Origin: JACVRW01 sp963825345
Lineage (GTDB): Bacteria > Actinomycetota > Thermoleophilia > Solirubrobacterales > Thermoleophilaceae
Direction of reading: 5' to 3'
NCBI GenBank assembly: GCA_963825345.1
Contig: CAWGSQ010000001.1
Coordinates: 233,136-297,135, forward strand
Length of the DNA stretch: 64,000 nucleotides
Position numbers and translations under genes: made by a program. Shown here in pieces: positions 62,481 to 64,000 of this stretch. The notes below the pieces were generated by a model that was not told the DNA's origin, ran no database searches, and worked only from the letters and a program-made list of their open reading frames with translations. Numbering within the stretch: the first letter of the stretch is position 1; every line of letters begins with the position of its first letter.

Positions 62481-64000
62481 ATGCGTCTTCGCCAGATCGC
62501 ATGGAGGGTCCGGCGCCTCGTGCCGCCGCGGGTGCTCGGACCGGCCTCAAATCAGTGCCGGAGGCGTCGTGGGGACTGCTCCCACCGGGTATCGGCGTGG
62601 ATCCGGCTCCCCAGTCTGGCGCCGTCCCGCCGCCCGACGCGGGCGGTGTGTTCACCGCCGTTGGTCGCTCCCGTGAATTCCCTCGAGCCGACTTCTTCAA
62701 CGAGACCAGAGCGACGGGCTTCTCTTCTTGTTTCAGTTGCACGGGTTCGAGGACCTTGCCGCATACGCGGCAAGCGAGTGAAGCGAAACGGGGGATGACT
62801 TCTGGGCGGCGGTGGTCGAGAGCTGGATGGCTGCGCACTCGGTGCCATCGATGCCCGCATGGCATCCGTACCCCACCTCGCTGCGCCTCATCTCCTGGTC
62901 GGCCGGTGTGTCTGCGCTCGGGGGCTGGGCGGACGACCTCAAGGCGCGTCTGGCAGGGGAGGTACGCCGCCAGGCCCTGTACCTACGTCGGTCCGTAGAG
63001 CACGACATAGGCGGCAATCACGTCCCCTAAAGAACGGTGTGGCCCTGGCAATCGCCGGAGCTCTTCTGCCTGACGCGGGACTGCAAGACCGCGGCTCGCC
63101 GTGTTGCGAAAGGAGCTCCCACGCCAGCTTCTAAACGATGGAGGCCATGAGGAGCGAAGCCCCTCATATCACCGGCGGGTGCTCAGCGACTTGGAGGATG
63201 TCAGGTCCGTGGTAGAGCTGGACGGGATGGCGCCTCTTTGGCTGACGGAAGCCATTGACTCCGCGACTCGCTGGCAGGACGCGCTCGTCAAGCGGGACCA
63301 GACGGCACCCTTCCGCTACTCAACGATGCCTGGGAGGGACCACCGCTTCCCATCCGTGAGCAGCACGAGATCGACGACCTTCGTGCCACCGGCTACGTGG
63401 TGTTTCGCCATGGGCAAGACCAAGCGGTCTTCGACGTGGGCCAACTGTGTCCGCCGCATCTGCCCCCGCACGGGCACGCTGACGCGTTGTCCTTCGTCCT
63501 CTGGGCGGGCGGTGAGCCTCTGGTCGCTGATACCGGGAGTGCCTCCTACACCGGTCCTCTGCGCGACCGCTTCGGAGCCGACGGCAGCCCGCAGACACCC
63601 GTAGAGGTGGGACGGCGAGAGTCAGTGCGTGCTGTGGGGGGATTTTCGTCTTGGCAGGCTGCCCACGGTGCGTGCCAGCTTGCCGGCGAGGCTGCGCGAA
63701 CGGCGTGATTACCGTGAGCGCCAGCCACGATGGCTACTACCGTCTGCCGAATCCGGTCATGCACCAACGGGTGTTCGTATGGTGCCCCGGAGACGGATTG
63801 GTCGTCCTGGACCGGCTCGTGGGTATAGGGCGGCATGAGATTCGGTCACGTCTGCATCTCGCTCCAGGGGTTGACGCGAGGTACTTCTGGGCAGGTCGGT
63901 CCTTTCGCCGTGCAGCCCATCGGCGATGTAGCCGTGACCGTGATCGACGCTCTCTATTCACCGCACCTCGGCTCTACCCAAGTGACCAACGCCCTTGAGC
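62481..64000 (+). CDS. Heparinase II/III-family protein, multiple frameshifts, 3' end cut off
   Basis: Starts MRLRQIAWRVRRLVPPRVLG, a usual opening of these proteins, and contains an alpha-toroid part (FWAAVVESWMAAHSVPSMPAWHPYPTSLRLISW). The heparinase II/III beta-sheet domain follows: QDQAVFDVGQLCPPHLPPHGHADALSFVLWAGGEPLVADTGSAS, with the conserved HGHAD. It runs out of the window in the beta-sandwich (VFVWCPGDGLVVLDRLVG). Many frame changes occur. Members inside polysaccharide clusters are probably uronate lyases or epimerase-like modifiers of the polymer. The start is 55 bp after the bi-domain oxidoreductase, the same pairing seen in other exopolysaccharide loci. Confidence 0.75.

Overview
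The window is very GC-rich, uses GTG starts often, and has tightly overlapping genes. It carries an F420-type luciferase-like oxidoreductase, a dgt-dnaG-rpoD block and a pdxS-pdxT ... yebC-ruvC-ruvA-ruvB ... secDF-recJ-rel block. This order is typical of Actinobacteria. The many secreted proteins with basic or glycine-rich tails suggest the Thermoleophilia/Solirubrobacterales side of the phylum. That placement is inference from gene content; there is no rRNA gene in the window.

Layout. 1-8.4 kb: 3' part of ppdK, a secreted beta-helix protein, a small lipoprotein, then the overlapping dgt-dnaG-rpoD operon and tRNA-Asn. 8.6-17.4 kb: a glycosyltransferase and an LLM oxidoreductase, an SDR, a thioredoxin-like lipoprotein, several secreted proteins, a CAT-anticodon tRNA, a 2OG-Fe(II) oxygenase and a TolB/RTX mosaic. 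17.4-22.6 kb: a ROK repressor divergent from secreted GH30 and GH3 enzymes, probably a beta-glucan utilisation unit. 22.6-29 kb: mixed metabolism and regulation, including a broken CGNR gene, a GST, a NAGPA-like protein, a phosphatase, a sugar nucleotidyltransferase, an RpiR regulator and an M1 peptidase. 29.3-47.8 kb: core housekeeping, with pdxST, an M29 peptidase, a diguanylate cyclase, yebC, ruvCAB, a zinc-ribbon/PAS protein where yajC usually lies, a fused secDF, recJ, an HD-GYP protein and a bifunctional Rel with a histone-like tail.

47.8-64 kb is an extracellular polysaccharide region. Four secreted clan GH-A paralogues lie in tandem on the minus strand. Next come a membrane glycosyltransferase-like protein, two further GH-A-fold proteins (one apparently without either catalytic glutamate), a CpsB-type PHP tyrosine phosphatase, a Wzz/BY-kinase with a Tyr-Gly tail, a bi-domain oxidoreductase and a heparinase II/III family protein running off the end. 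Polymerisation, trimming and phosphorylation control of an exopolysaccharide probably work together here.

Quality. Several intact-looking genes (beta-helix, glycosyltransferase, TolB/RTX, ruvC, membrane GT) each need one or two single-base corrections. All of these shifts go the same way, and most lie in short G or C runs. From about 56.9 kb to the end nearly every gene is shifted many times. I read this as sequence or assembly error, worse toward the contig end, rather than mass gene decay. Those genes are annotated by their overall span. I see no IS element, prophage, CRISPR array or rRNA.
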